Shown here: positions 1 through 7,770 of the stretch, one piece after another
How positions within the stretch are numbered: position 1 is the first letter of the stretch
How the letters are laid out: each line of letters opens with the position of its first letter
Assembly: GCF_028292365.1 (NCBI RefSeq)
Contig: NZ_JAQGMM010000362.1
Span: 1-39,893, forward strand
Direction: 5' to 3'
Length of the DNA stretch: 39,893 nt
Origin: Caballeronia sp.
GTDB lineage: Bacteria > Pseudomonadota > Gammaproteobacteria > Burkholderiales > Burkholderiaceae
Position numbers and translations under genes: made by a program
The notes under the pieces: model-generated
Databases searched by the model: none
Told to the model about the DNA's origin: nothing
Seen by the model: only the letters and a program-made list of their open reading frames with translations

Positions 1-188
1 TGCGCCGTCTTCCACGTGCCCTGTTCAGAGGGCGCCAACGCCGTTTCCTGCGGTGTTTCCTTGAAGGCTGCCGGCGCGCTTACATCGGGCTTCGTGTAGG
101 TCGGTGCGAGCGAGCAGCCCGCGACGACCAGCAACGATCCAAGTAACGCCGACAATCCCAGCCATCGCTTTGTATTCAACGTTTTCAT
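1..188 (-). CDS. Outer-membrane efflux lipoprotein (OprM/NodT/OpcM type), N-terminal part only
   Basis: Reading from an ATG at 188 towards the window edge gives about 62 codons of a lipoprotein. A basic start (MKTLNTKR) precedes a hydrophobic stretch and a lipobox ending in Val-Ala-Gly-Cys, with the lipidated Cys at residue 25. The next residues, SLAPTYTKPDV, are the usual opening of NodT/OprM-family outer-membrane channels. It starts 11 bases after the stop of the RND pump gene, so it is the last gene of the efflux operon and should supply the trimeric outer-membrane duct. By position it corresponds to opcM/oprC of the Burkholderia CeoAB-OpcM and BpeEF-OprC systems. The rest of the gene lies outside the window, so the barrel and coiled-coil domains cannot be checked. 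Confidence 0.85.
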   Translation of the reverse strand, partial: MKTLNTKRWLGLSALLGSLLVVAGCSLAPTYTKPDVSAPAAFKETPQETALAPSEQGTWKTA

Positions 189-199
189 TTCAATCTCTC

Positions 200-3100
200 T
201 CATGCTTCAACTGAAGCATTGACACCGCGCATGTGCGGATTGTGGCCGTGCTTGTCGACGAGATGTTCGCCGCCAGCCAGCTTTCTCAACAGCACATAAA
301 ACACCGGCGTAAGCATCAGGCCGAACAGCGTCACGCCGAGCATGCCGAAGAACACTGCCACGCCCATTGCATGGCGCATTTCCGAACCCGCGCCCGACGA
401 CAGCACCAGCGGCACCACACCCATGATGAAAGCGATGGAGGTCATCAGGATCGGCCGCAGACGCAGACGGCTGGCTTCAATAGCCGCCTCCACGATGGAG
501 CGTCCCTGCATCTCCAGCTCTCGCGCAAATTCCACGATCAGGATGGCGTTCTTCGCCGACAGCCCCACCAGCACCATCAAGCCGATCTGCGTGAAGATGT
601 TGTTGTCGCCCTTCGTTAGCCACACACCGACCAGCGCCGAGAGAATACTCATGGGCACGATCAGGATCACGGCGAGCGGCAGCGTCAGGCTTTCATACAG
701 CGCAGCCAGCACCAGGAACACGAGCAGCACGCTGATCGGGAACACCCACATGGCGGCATTGCCCGCGAGGATCTGCTGATACGTCAAATCGGTCCATTCG
801 AACTTGATGCCGCGCGGCAGCGTTTCAGCCGCAATGCGTTCCACCGCAGCCTGTGCCTGGCCCGATGAATAACCCGGAGCCGGGCCACCGTTGATGTCGG
901 CAGAGGTGTAGCCGTTGTAGCGCACCACCATCTCGGGACCATAGGTCGGCGTCACCTTGACGAGCGACGACAACGGCACCATCTCGCCATTCGCGTTACG
1001 CGTCTTGAGCAAACCGATGTCTTCCGAACTAGAACGGAACGGCGCATCCGCCTGCACCCGGACCTGATACACACGGCCGAAGCGGTTGAAGTCGTTCACA
1101 TACAGCGAGCCGAGATACACCTGCATGGTGCTGAATACATCGGTAACCGAAACACCCAGTTGCTTCGCTTTCACCCGGTCCAGATCGACGTTCAATTGCG
1201 GCACGTTGATCTGATAGCTGGAGAAGGTCGGACCGAGTTCAGGCGCCTGCGATGCACGCTTGATGAACGCCTGCGTCGCGTCGTTCAGTGCGGCGTAGCC
1301 CAGTGCACCACGGTCTTCCAGTTGCAGCTTGAAGCCGCCCAGTGTCCCGAGTCCGAGCACCGGCGGTGGCGGAAATACTGCTATGAACGAACCCTTGATC
1401 GCCGCGTATTTCTGGTTCAGCGAGCCCGCAATGGCACCTGCCGACAGTGCCGCGCCCTTACGCTCGCCGAACGGCTTGAGTGTCACGAACACAATGCCCG
1501 CGCTCGACGAATTCGTGAAACCGTTCACCGACAAGCCCGGAAACTCCACGGCGCTTTGAACGCCCGGCGTCTTTCTCGCGATGTCCGTCATCTGGCGAAT
1601 CACCGCCTCGGTACGATCGAGCGACGCGCCGTTGGGCAACTGCGCAAAGCTGATCAGATACTCCTTGTCCTGCGCCGGCACGAAACCACCGGGCACGACC
1701 TTGCTCATCAGCACGGCGCCGCACAGCAGCACGACATACACGCCCATCATCAGCGCCTTGCGGTTGATGACGCCTGTTACGCCCTTGCCGTAATTCTCCG
1801 AACCACGCTTGAAGACCTTGTTGAACTGGCGGAAGAAACCACCGAACACACGGTCCATGCCGCGCGTCAGCCAGTCCTTCGGTTCGTTATGACCCTTCAG
1901 CAACAAGGCTGCCAGCGCCGGCGATAAAGTCAGCGAATTGAACGCCGAAATCACCGTCGAGATCGCGATGGTCATGGCGAACTGCTTGTAGAACTGACCC
2001 GTCAAACCGGACATGAATGCGAGCGGCACGAACACGGCGGTCAGCGTCAATGCAATGGCGATAATCGGCCCGCTTACTTCGCGCATGGCCTGATAGGTCG
2101 CCTCTCGCGCCGATAACCCCGCCTCGATATTCCGTTCGACGTTCTCCACCACCACGATCGCATCGTCCACCACGATCCCGATTGCCAGCACCATGCCGAA
2201 CAATGACAACGCGTTGATCGAGAAGCCGAAGGCCAGCAGCAGCGAGAACGTACCGATGATCGACACTGGCACAGCCAACAACGGAATAATGGACGCACGC
2301 CAGGTTTGCAGGAACACGATCACCACCAGCACGACCAGCGCGATAGCTTCAATCAGCGTATGGATCACCGCTTCAATACTCGATCGCACGAACTGCGTCG
2401 GGTCATAGACGATCTCATAGTCGACGCCCGCCGGCATGTCCGCCTTCAGTTCCTTCATGGTCTGGCGGACCGAATCGGAGATCTGCAGCGAGTTCGCACC
2501 CGGTTGCTGGTTGATCGCCATCGCGACCGCCGACTTGTTGTCGAGCAGCGAGCGCAAGCCATACTCCGATGCCGCCAGCTCGACGCGCGCCACATCGCTC
2601 AGATGCGTGACCGCGCCGTCAGGCGAAGTCTTGAGCACGATGTCCCGGAACTCCGCTTCGGTCTGCAGACGGCCTTGCGCATTCACGTTCAGTTGCAACG
2701 GCACGTTCGACGACGTCGGCGACGCACCAATCACGCCGGCCGCCACCTGCACGTTCTGCTCGCGGATGGCGTTGACCACATCGGTCGCCGTCATGCCTCG
2801 CTGAGCGACCTTTTGCGGATCGAGCCAGATGCGCATGGAGTAATCGCCCGAGCCCCACAGCTGCACCTGCCCCACGCCCTGGATTCGCTCAAGCCGGTCC
2901 TTCACGTTGATCAGCGCGTAGTTGCGCAGATACGTCATGTCGTAGCGGTCATTGGGCGAGTTCAAGTGAACCACCATGGTCAGCGTAGGCGATGACTTGA
3001 TGGTCGTCACGCCGAGCCGCGTCACGTCTTCCGGCAGGCGCGGCAGCGCTTGCGCCACGCGGTTCTGCACGAGCTCCTGCGCCTTGTCCGGATCCGTGCC

Positions 3101-3394
3101 GAGCTTGAACGTCACCGTGATGTTCAAGTTGCCGTCGCTGTTGGCCTGCGACTGCATGTACAGCATGTCTTCCACGCCGTTGATCTGCTCTTCCAATGGC
3201 GACGCCACCGTTTCGGCGATCACCTTCGGATTTGCACCCGGATATTGCGCATGGACGACCACGGACGGCGGCACGACTTCCGGATATTCGGAGATCGGCA
3301 GCTTGAACATGGCGATGATGCCCGCCAGCAGGATGAGCACCGACATCACACCCGCGAAGATCGGGCGGTCGATAAAAAACTTGGAAATGTTCAT
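200..3394 (-). CDS. ceoB: RND multidrug efflux pump, inner-membrane transporter (CeoB/BpeF/MexF-like)
   Basis: The protein has 1064 residues, normal for HAE-1 hydrophobe/amphiphile RND pumps, which are proton antiporters in the inner membrane. I start it at the ATG at 3394, where MNISKFFIDRPIFAGV is the standard RND N-terminus; an upstream in-frame start at 3472 would add 26 unrelated residues. Visible hallmarks are TM1 followed by the LPISEYPEV porter entry, the TM4 proton-relay pair in GIVVDDAIVVVENVER, and a second repeat beginning near VINRKALMMGVYVV. The overall sequence resembles MexF, CeoB and BpeF more than AcrB. The fusion-protein gene lies 138 bases upstream and the outer-membrane gene 11 bases downstream. 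Exported compounds cannot be read from the sequence. In Burkholderia the named systems export chloramphenicol, trimethoprim and fluoroquinolones. Confidence 0.93.
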   Translation of the reverse strand: MNISKFFIDRPIFAGVMSVLILLAGIIAMFKLPISEYPEVVPPSVVVHAQYPGANPKVIAETVASPLEEQINGVEDMLYMQSQANSDGNLNITVTFKLGTDPDKAQELVQNRVAQALPRLPEDVTRLGVTTIKSSPTLTMVVHLNSPNDRYDMTYLRNYALINVKDRLERIQGVGQVQLWGSGDYSMRIWLDPQKVAQRGMTATDVVNAIREQNVQVAAGVIGASPTSSNVPLQLNVNAQGRLQTEAEFRDIVLKTSPDGAVTHLSDVARVELAASEYGLRSLLDNKSAVAMAINQQPGANSLQISDSVRQTMKELKADMPAGVDYEIVYDPTQFVRSSIEAVIHTLIEAIALVVLVVIVFLQTWRASIIPLLAVPVSIIGTFSLLLAFGFSINALSLFGMVLAIGIVVDDAIVVVENVERNIEAGLSAREATYQAMREVSGPIIAIALTLTAVFVPLAFMSGLTGQFYKQFAMTIAISTVISAFNSLTLSPALAALLLKGHNEPKDWLTRGMDRVFGGFFRQFNKVFKRGSENYGKGVTGVINRKALMMGVYVVLLCGAVLMSKVVPGGFVPAQDKEYLISFAQLPNGASLDRTEAVIRQMTDIARKTPGVQSAVEFPGLSVNGFTNSSSAGIVFVTLKPFGERKGAALSAGAIAGSLNQKYAAIKGSFIAVFPPPPVLGLGTLGGFKLQLEDRGALGYAALNDATQAFIKRASQAPELGPTFSSYQINVPQLNVDLDRVKAKQLGVSVTDVFSTMQVYLGSLYVNDFNRFGRVYQVRVQADAPFRSSSEDIGLLKTRNANGEMVPLSSLVKVTPTYGPEMVVRYNGYTSADINGGPAPGYSSGQAQAAVERIAAETLPRGIKFEWTDLTYQQILAGNAAMWVFPISVLLVFLVLAALYESLTLPLAVILIVPMSILSALVGVWLTKGDNNIFTQIGLMVLVGLSAKNAILIVEFARELEMQGRSIVEAAIEASRLRLRPILMTSIAFIMGVVPLVLSSGAGSEMRHAMGVAVFFGMLGVTLFGLMLTPVFYVLLRKLAGGEHLVDKHGHNPHMRGVNASVEA

Positions 3395-3532
3395 GACGTT
3401 TTCTTTATCTGCATGAGAGGCTGGGCGCGCGTGAGCACCGGCCGGTCCGTCCGTCAGGAACGAACCCGCCACGTACCACGTACACGAGGAGCCGCTGTTA
3501 AGCGCTTATAAACCCGTCTTGCAAAGCGCGTC

Positions 3533-4723
3533 TTATGAAGCGTCTTTGGCCGGCAATGCATTCGCCATTGCTACGGAGTTGGCCTTCACCACATCGTTCG
3601 GACGTACGCGCTGCAACCCGTTGACCACGATCCGCTCGCCCGGCTGCAAGCCCTTCACAATCACGCGCATCCCTTCGCTCAAGGTACCGAGCGTGACCTC
3701 GCGGTATTGCACACGGTTGTCCGGGTCGACCACCATCACGAACTTCTTGTCCTGGTCGGTCCCGATCGCGGCATCGTCGATCAATACAGCCGGATGCGGC
3801 GTGCCTCCGCCTACCTTGATGCGTGCATAGAGCCCCGGAACCAGCGAACCGTCGGCGTTATCGAAACGTGCCCGCACGCGGATCGTGCCTGAGCCCGTAT
3901 CGAGCTGGTTATCGACGGACGCAACCTTGCCTTCGCGCGAGAAACCATCTTCATTCGCGAGACCGAGCGAGACCGGCACGCTTGCACGTGAGTCACGGCT
4001 CAGGTAACGCAGGTAGGTTTGTTCATCGACATCGAACGACGCGTAGATGGGCGACACCGACACCAGCGTAGTCAGCAGCGGCGCGCTGGAACCCGTCGAC
4101 ACGATGTTGCCGACCGTCATTTCCGCACGCGACACCCGGCCCGACACGGGCGCCGTGATCTGCGTGTACGTCAGGTTGATCTTCGCCGTCTCGAGTGCCG
4201 CTTGCGCAGCCTTCAGGTTCGCCGCAGCTTCGTGCGAAGCGTTTTGCTTCTCGTCGTAGTCACGCTTGGCAATAGCGTTATCCGCCAGCAAGCGCTCCGC
4301 GCGCGCGGCATCGGTCGATGTATAACCGTTGCGAGCTTGCGCTGCCGCGAGTTGCGCAGCGGCCTGATCGACCGCCGCCACGTAGGGCCGCGGGTCGATG
4401 GTAAAGAGCGCATCGCCCTTCTTCACCAGCGCGCCATCGGCAAAATGCACGGCGACGATAGTCCCCGGCACGAGCGGACGGATCTCGACTTTGTCGACTG
4501 CTTCCAGGCGGCCCGAATAGTTCTGGTAGTCGGTGATGGTCTTCGACACCACCGTGGCGACATCCACTTCCATGGCGGGCGCCGACGGCTTGATGGCCGC
4601 TTCAGCAGCGTTCACCGGCAGATCGCCGCGGCCGAAACCATGCATGGCAGTGAATGTTCCGATGCCTGCGACGACCAGCGCGGCGCCTAGCGCGACGGTA
4701 AGACGTTTGCGAGTGATGGACAT
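3533..4723 (-). CDS. ceoA: RND efflux periplasmic adaptor (membrane fusion protein, CeoA/BpeE/MexE-like)
   Basis: This 396-residue adaptor joins the RND pump to the outer-membrane channel. It begins with a basic N-terminus and one hydrophobic segment (about residues 8-26). There is no lipobox Cys, so it is anchored by an uncleaved or cleaved signal rather than by lipid. The lipoyl/barrel-sandwich half is seen at VEIRPLVPGTIVAVHFADGA. An Ala-rich helical hairpin follows (about 115-185), then the returning lipoyl half INLTYTQITAPVSGRVSRAE, a beta-barrel region and a membrane-proximal domain ending near GLQRVRPND. It starts 12 bases after the stop of the hydrolase gene, which indicates co-transcription. 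The long Ala-rich hairpin is normal for the MexE/CeoA group. Confidence 0.92.
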   Translation of the reverse strand: MSITRKRLTVALGAALVVAGIGTFTAMHGFGRGDLPVNAAEAAIKPSAPAMEVDVATVVSKTITDYQNYSGRLEAVDKVEIRPLVPGTIVAVHFADGALVKKGDALFTIDPRPYVAAVDQAAAQLAAAQARNGYTSTDAARAERLLADNAIAKRDYDEKQNASHEAAANLKAAQAALETAKINLTYTQITAPVSGRVSRAEMTVGNIVSTGSSAPLLTTLVSVSPIYASFDVDEQTYLRYLSRDSRASVPVSLGLANEDGFSREGKVASVDNQLDTGSGTIRVRARFDNADGSLVPGLYARIKVGGGTPHPAVLIDDAAIGTDQDKKFVMVVDPDNRVQYREVTLGTLSEGMRVIVKGLQPGERIVVNGLQRVRPNDVVKANSVAMANALPAKDAS

Positions 4724-4735
4724 GCGTTGCTCCGA

Positions 4736-5668
4736 TTAAGTCGTTGAGATTGTTTGAATTTTTAGGGTGTCGCGAAGCGGCGCAACCGGCGCGGCCGTCT
4801 GCACACGAAGCCGTTTCTTGAAGAACGCCACCACGTCGGCGAGTGCCGCCGGATCCGCTGCAAGCGCGTTATGCGATGCGTTGACGTGCCGCGTAACTTC
4901 CGTTGGTACACCCGCGGCGATCAGTTCGCCTGCATATTTCTCTGCCTCGATATGCAACAGGTCATGCTGCGCGCTTGCGATCAGCGCCGGCGGCAGACCG
5001 GCAAGACGCCGCGATTCCAGCGGCGCTGCATACGGATGAAGCCGTTGCGATGCGTTCGGCAGATACGCGCGATAACACTGCGCGCACTCTGTCATGCAGA
5101 TGTCCGGCGAGCGCACCTTGTTCTCGTCGGCCATGCGCGTCATGCTTGGGTCCAGCAACGGCGCGAGCAGCGCTTGCGCCAGGATCACGATGTCGCCGCG
5201 ATCCCGCGCGATGGCCGCCAGACACGTAGCCAGATTGCCGCCCGCATCGTGTCCCGCGACCCCGATGCGGTTTGCATCCGCCCGTTGCGCACGAGCGTTC
5301 GCTATGGCCCATTGCGCCGCCCGATAAGCATCTTCGGGAGCCGCAGGAAACGGGAAAGCCGGCGCCAGTGAATAGCCCACCGAGATGACCCACGCCGCTG
5401 TATCCCGTGCAATGGTGCTGGCTGTGACGTCGGCATCATCCAGCGTGCCGCGCACAAAGCCGCCGCCGTGAAAATAAAGCACGACCGGGAGGACAGTGCC
5501 GTCCGAGGCGGGGCGATAACTGCGCAGGGTTATAGGTTGCGCATGTCCCGCGATTCGAACATCCTCTATGCAGAGGCCCAGATCCAGCGTCGATGCCATG
5601 GTTATTTTCAGCGCGTCCGCGCCATCCCACCCGAGTTGCGATGGAACGAATTCTGAGGGCAACGACAT
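4736..5668 (-). CDS. llpE: Lipase-like alpha/beta hydrolase of the efflux operon (LlpE-like), catalytic Ser replaced by Asp
   Basis: This 310-residue alpha/beta-hydrolase resembles the hormone-sensitive-lipase family. The oxyanion-hole motif HGGGF lies at residues 67-71. The nucleophile elbow reads Gly-His-Asp-Ala-Gly-Gly (139-144), so the usual Ser of GDSAGG is Asp141 (codon 5246-5248). Asp236 (AQHDLL) and His266 (NASHNA) fill the other triad places. The order llpE-adaptor-pump-channel with a divergent LysR gene matches the Burkholderia ceo/bpeEF loci, where llpE is the first gene and its role is not settled. I prefer the ATG at 5668 over the one at 5755, because the longer form would run through the 5701-5715 palindrome and leave only 41 bases to the divergent gene. 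The ribosome site at 5668 is weak, so the start is uncertain. Confidence 0.82.
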   Translation of the reverse strand: MSLPSEFVPSQLGWDGADALKITMASTLDLGLCIEDVRIAGHAQPITLRSYRPASDGTVLPVVLYFHGGGFVRGTLDDADVTASTIARDTAAWVISVGYSLAPAFPFPAAPEDAYRAAQWAIANARAQRADANRIGVAGHDAGGNLATCLAAIARDRGDIVILAQALLAPLLDPSMTRMADENKVRSPDICMTECAQCYRAYLPNASQRLHPYAAPLESRRLAGLPPALIASAQHDLLHIEAEKYAGELIAAGVPTEVTRHVNASHNALAADPAALADVVAFFKKRLRVQTAAPVAPLRDTLKIQTISTT

Positions 5669-5700
5669 TTGAAATAAATGCCTATAATCCGGCAACACAA

Positions 5701-5715
5701 TTCGGTCGCACCGAA
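5701..5715. promoter_or_regulatory. Perfect palindrome with LysR-type T-N11-A core, between llpE and the divergent LysR gene
   Basis: The sequence TTCGGTCGCACCGAA is a perfect 6-3-6 inverted repeat. Its inner 13 bases run from T to A across 11 bases, the classic LysR-type operator shape. It lies 33 bases upstream of the llpE start and 82 bases upstream of the LysR start, so one bound regulator could control both directions. The operator role is inferred from symmetry and place only. Confidence 0.6.
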
Positions 5716-5796
5716 CAATCGCGATTGAAACTGCCCATTCCTGTCTGAGCGGCATCCTTATTCCAGGAGCCGCAAAGCATTGACGGTGAGAGAAAA

Positions 5797-6807
5797 ATGG
5801 ACCGGCTACAAGCTATGCAGGTGTTTACAAGAGTCGTCGACACCAATAGTTTTTCACGCGCAGCGGACACACTGGACATGCCGCGCGCCTCGGTGACAAC
5901 GATTATTCAGAACCTCGAAGCGTTTCTGAACGTGCGTCTCCTGCAACGCACGACACGACGCCTGAACCTCACGCCGGACGGCGCCGCGTATTACGAGCGC
6001 TGCGTACGGATTCTCGCGGACATTGAGGAAACCGAGAGTTCGTTCGCCAATACCGGCAAGGGTCCGCGCGGCAAATTGCGGATCGATATGCCGGGGTCCA
6101 TCGGGCGCATGATCGTCATGCCCCAGCTTTGTGAATTCCACACGCGCTATCCGGATATCGAGTTGATGATCGGTTTCGGCGACAAACCGGTCGACCTGAT
6201 TCAGGAAGGCGTGGATTGTGTCATTCGCGTGGGAACGCTGCAGGATTCGAGTTTGGTGGCGCGGCGGATCGGCGTGTTTCAGGGCCTGACCGCGGCGAGT
6301 CCGGAGTATCTCGAACTTCATGGCGTGCCGCATACCATCGACGATTTGCAGCAGCACACGGCCGTGAATTATTTTTCCAGCCGCACGGGCCGCGTGATGG
6401 ATATGGATTTTGTCGTCGATGGAAAGTCCATCGACGTGAAAATGCGCGGGAAGATCGCCGTGAACGACGCCGAGGCCTATATTGCGTGCGGTGTCAAAGG
6501 CGTGGGAATCGTCCAGATACCCCGCTTCATGGCCCTTCCGCATTTGCGCTCCGGCGAACTGATCGAGGTGCTGCCGCAGTGGAAACCGTTGCCCATGCCC
6601 ATTTCGGTGGTTTATCCGCATAACCGGCATTTGTCGCCCAAGGTGCGGGTTTTTGTCGATTGGGCTGCCGAGTTATTCGAACGGTGTCCTCTGCTTTCGG
6701 GCCAGGAAGACGCCGAGCAGCGTTGCCTGCCGACGGCTACGCCGGCGAAATCGATCGTCAAGCATGGCACGCCGGATGTTGCCGGCACCGCCGAGGTAGT
6801 CGTTTAG
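5797..6807 (+). CDS. ceoR: LysR-type regulator of the efflux operon (CeoR/BpeT-like)
   Basis: This 336-residue LysR-family regulator is divergent from llpE. The N-terminal winged helix-turn-helix spans about residues 1-60 (MDRLQAMQVFTRVVDTNSFS, then RAADTLDMPRASVTTIIQNL). The periplasmic-binding-protein-like effector domain follows from about residue 90, with the usual GKLRIDMPGSIGRM opening. Family members bind a small effector and activate the divergent promoter; CeoR of B. cenocepacia responds to salicylate. The C-terminal tail of roughly 30 residues beyond the effector domain has no recognisable motif. The start is clear: GGTGAG lies a few bases before the ATG and the HTH begins at once. 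Identity as CeoR/BpeT rests on the gene order. Confidence 0.88.
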   Translation: MDRLQAMQVFTRVVDTNSFSRAADTLDMPRASVTTIIQNLEAFLNVRLLQRTTRRLNLTPDGAAYYERCVRILADIEETESSFANTGKGPRGKLRIDMPGSIGRMIVMPQLCEFHTRYPDIELMIGFGDKPVDLIQEGVDCVIRVGTLQDSSLVARRIGVFQGLTAASPEYLELHGVPHTIDDLQQHTAVNYFSSRTGRVMDMDFVVDGKSIDVKMRGKIAVNDAEAYIACGVKGVGIVQIPRFMALPHLRSGELIEVLPQWKPLPMPISVVYPHNRHLSPKVRVFVDWAAELFERCPLLSGQEDAEQRCLPTATPAKSIVKHGTPDVAGTAEVVV

Positions 6808-6815
6808 TTTTGCTT

Positions 6816-6853
6816 GAGGCCCGTTCTATCGGGTCTCTCTTCTTCTCTTTTCT
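6816..6853 (+). terminator. Intrinsic terminator after ceoR
   Basis: The arms GAGGCCCG (6816-6823) and CGGGTCTC (6830-6837) pair over eight positions with one G-U pair, around the six-base loop TTCTAT. A pyrimidine run of T and C follows to about 6853. It begins nine bases after the ceoR stop. Confidence 0.75.
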
Positions 6854-6922
6854 CAGGCTTCAAGTCCTTTGCGACCCTCTTGCGGGTAAGGGTTTAAGTC
6901 CCTTTCGCCAATACTGGTTTCG

Positions 6923-6960
6923 TCGCAAAAGCCCTTTCTATAAGGGCTTTTGCGATTATT
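6923..6960 (+). terminator. Perfect 14-bp hairpin, second terminator-like element
   Basis: The arm TCGCAAAAGCCCTT (6923-6936) pairs exactly with AAGGGCTTTTGCGA (6942-6955) around the five-base loop TCTAT. It is followed by TTATT, not a long T run, so termination is likely but less certain than for the first hairpin. The symmetry means it could work in either direction. Confidence 0.55.
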
Positions 6961-7166
6961 CGCGTAGCGCGATTAATCAATTCGCTTAACGGTCATTTAT
7001 CCGCGGCGCTCGCTTGACTACATTTCGTCCTGTCGCAGCGCGGCTTGTCGATTAGTCGATGTCATTGGTTTTCATTGCTTAGATCAAGGCCCGCTGCCCC
7101 GCTATCAGGCCGATAGCATCGACTACGTTCGGTGCTTGTCGAAATGAACCGACAGGAGCAGCACGC

Positions 7167-7520
7167 ATGAAAACCGCAATCGCAACTCTCTCGCTTACCG
7201 CTATCTCAGCCATCGTTTCCACGACCGCATTTGCTGACGGCGGCATTGGACACGCAGGCACGTATCAAACAGCGGTAGCGACCCAAAGCACCATGACACG
7301 CGCGCAAGTCCGCGCCGAGTTGGCCGCATCCTACGCAAACGGCACGCTGCCCGCGCTGAACCGCAACACCTACCCTGAGCGCAGCATGGCGGGGATCGCG
7401 ATTGCCGAGCAGCACGAACAACGTGCACGCGACGCGGCGGCTGCGGAACAACGCAACCGTGGAATCGTCGAGTTCGCCAACGGATCCGTGACGCAAAGCG
7501 GCAACGCTCACGTCCAGTAA
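7167..7520 (+). CDS. Secreted DUF4148-family protein
   Basis: This 117-residue protein has a Sec signal peptide: basic start MKTAIATL, hydrophobic core, and Ala-Phe-Ala before Asp-Gly at about residue 23. The mature part carries MTRAQVRAELAASYANGTLP, the characteristic opening of the DUF4148 family. These small periplasmic proteins of unknown function are present in many copies in Burkholderia-group genomes. The C-terminal half is Ala/Glu/Arg-rich. A good ribosome site (AGGAG) precedes the ATG. The 45-codon gene follows after 15 bases and a shared terminator closes the pair. No function can be assigned. Confidence 0.85.
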   Translation: MKTAIATLSLTAISAIVSTTAFADGGIGHAGTYQTAVATQSTMTRAQVRAELAASYANGTLPALNRNTYPERSMAGIAIAEQHEQRARDAAAAEQRNRGIVEFANGSVTQSGNAHVQ

Positions 7521-7535
7521 ATCAAGGAGTCCATC

Positions 7536-7673
7536 ATGAACGAATCAGTACCCCTTGAAGACTTCTCCGCACTCGACGACTGGCTTCCGGAAGCTGCGCA
7601 ATGGCATCCGTATCGCCCGCAAGCAACGCGCGAGCGCCAGGCGATGGAATGGGCGGATTCGGCGGCAGGTTGA
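7536..7673 (+). CDS. 45-residue micro-protein downstream of the DUF4148 gene
   Basis: The ATG at 7536 has a strong ribosome site, AAGGAG at 7524-7529, and follows the DUF4148 stop by 15 bases. The product starts MNESVPLEDFSALDDWLPEA and ends EWADSAAG. It is acidic at the front, rich in Trp and Gln, and has no signal peptide or membrane segment. I do not recognise a family. An overlapping frame from a TTG at 7555 runs 61 codons, is very Arg-rich and has no ribosome site, so I take it as a shadow. Support for this gene is the ribosome site, the tight spacing and the terminator after it. Confidence 0.55.
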   Translation: MNESVPLEDFSALDDWLPEAAQWHPYRPQATRERQAMEWADSAAG

Positions 7674-7690
7674 ACGAGTCAGAGGTTGGT

Positions 7691-7716
7691 TTGCGCGGAA
7701 CTTCAGGTCCGCGCAA
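7691..7716 (+). other. Perfect 9-bp hairpin between the micro-gene and its terminator
   Basis: TTGCGCGGA (7691-7699) pairs exactly with TCCGCGCAA (7708-7716) around an eight-base loop. It begins 18 bases after the micro-gene stop and has no T run, so it is not a terminator. It could protect the 3' end of the message; that role is inferred. Confidence 0.5.
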
Positions 7717-7731
7717 GAAGCAATGCGTTTG

Positions 7732-7767
7732 AGCGGCTGATCACGTTAGAAGCGATCAGCCGCTTTT
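7732..7767 (+). terminator. Strong intrinsic terminator for the DUF4148/micro-gene unit
   Basis: AGCGGCTGATC (7732-7742) pairs exactly over 11 bp with GATCAGCCGCT (7754-7764) around an 11-base loop and runs into TTTT. It ends three bases before the convergent nrdJ stop. On the other strand there is no T run, so it serves mainly the plus-strand genes. Confidence 0.85.
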
Positions 7768-7770
7768 GCT

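Larger units (their letters stand above)
6808..7166. other. Gene-free gap of 359 bases between ceoR and the DUF4148 gene
   Basis: It holds two hairpins, each listed separately: a T-tailed terminator just after ceoR and a perfect 14-bp stem at 6923-6955. The rest has no ORF with a ribosome site. The last 150 bases should carry the promoter of the DUF4148 gene. I see no clear -35/-10 pair. The ribosome site AGGAG lies about 8 bases before the ATG at 7167. Confidence 0.6.

Noticed and set aside
7555-7740. A 61-codon TTG-started frame overlapping the 45-codon micro-gene
   Set aside because: It has no ribosome site and is very Arg-rich; the ATG frame at 7536 has AAGGAG at the right distance.
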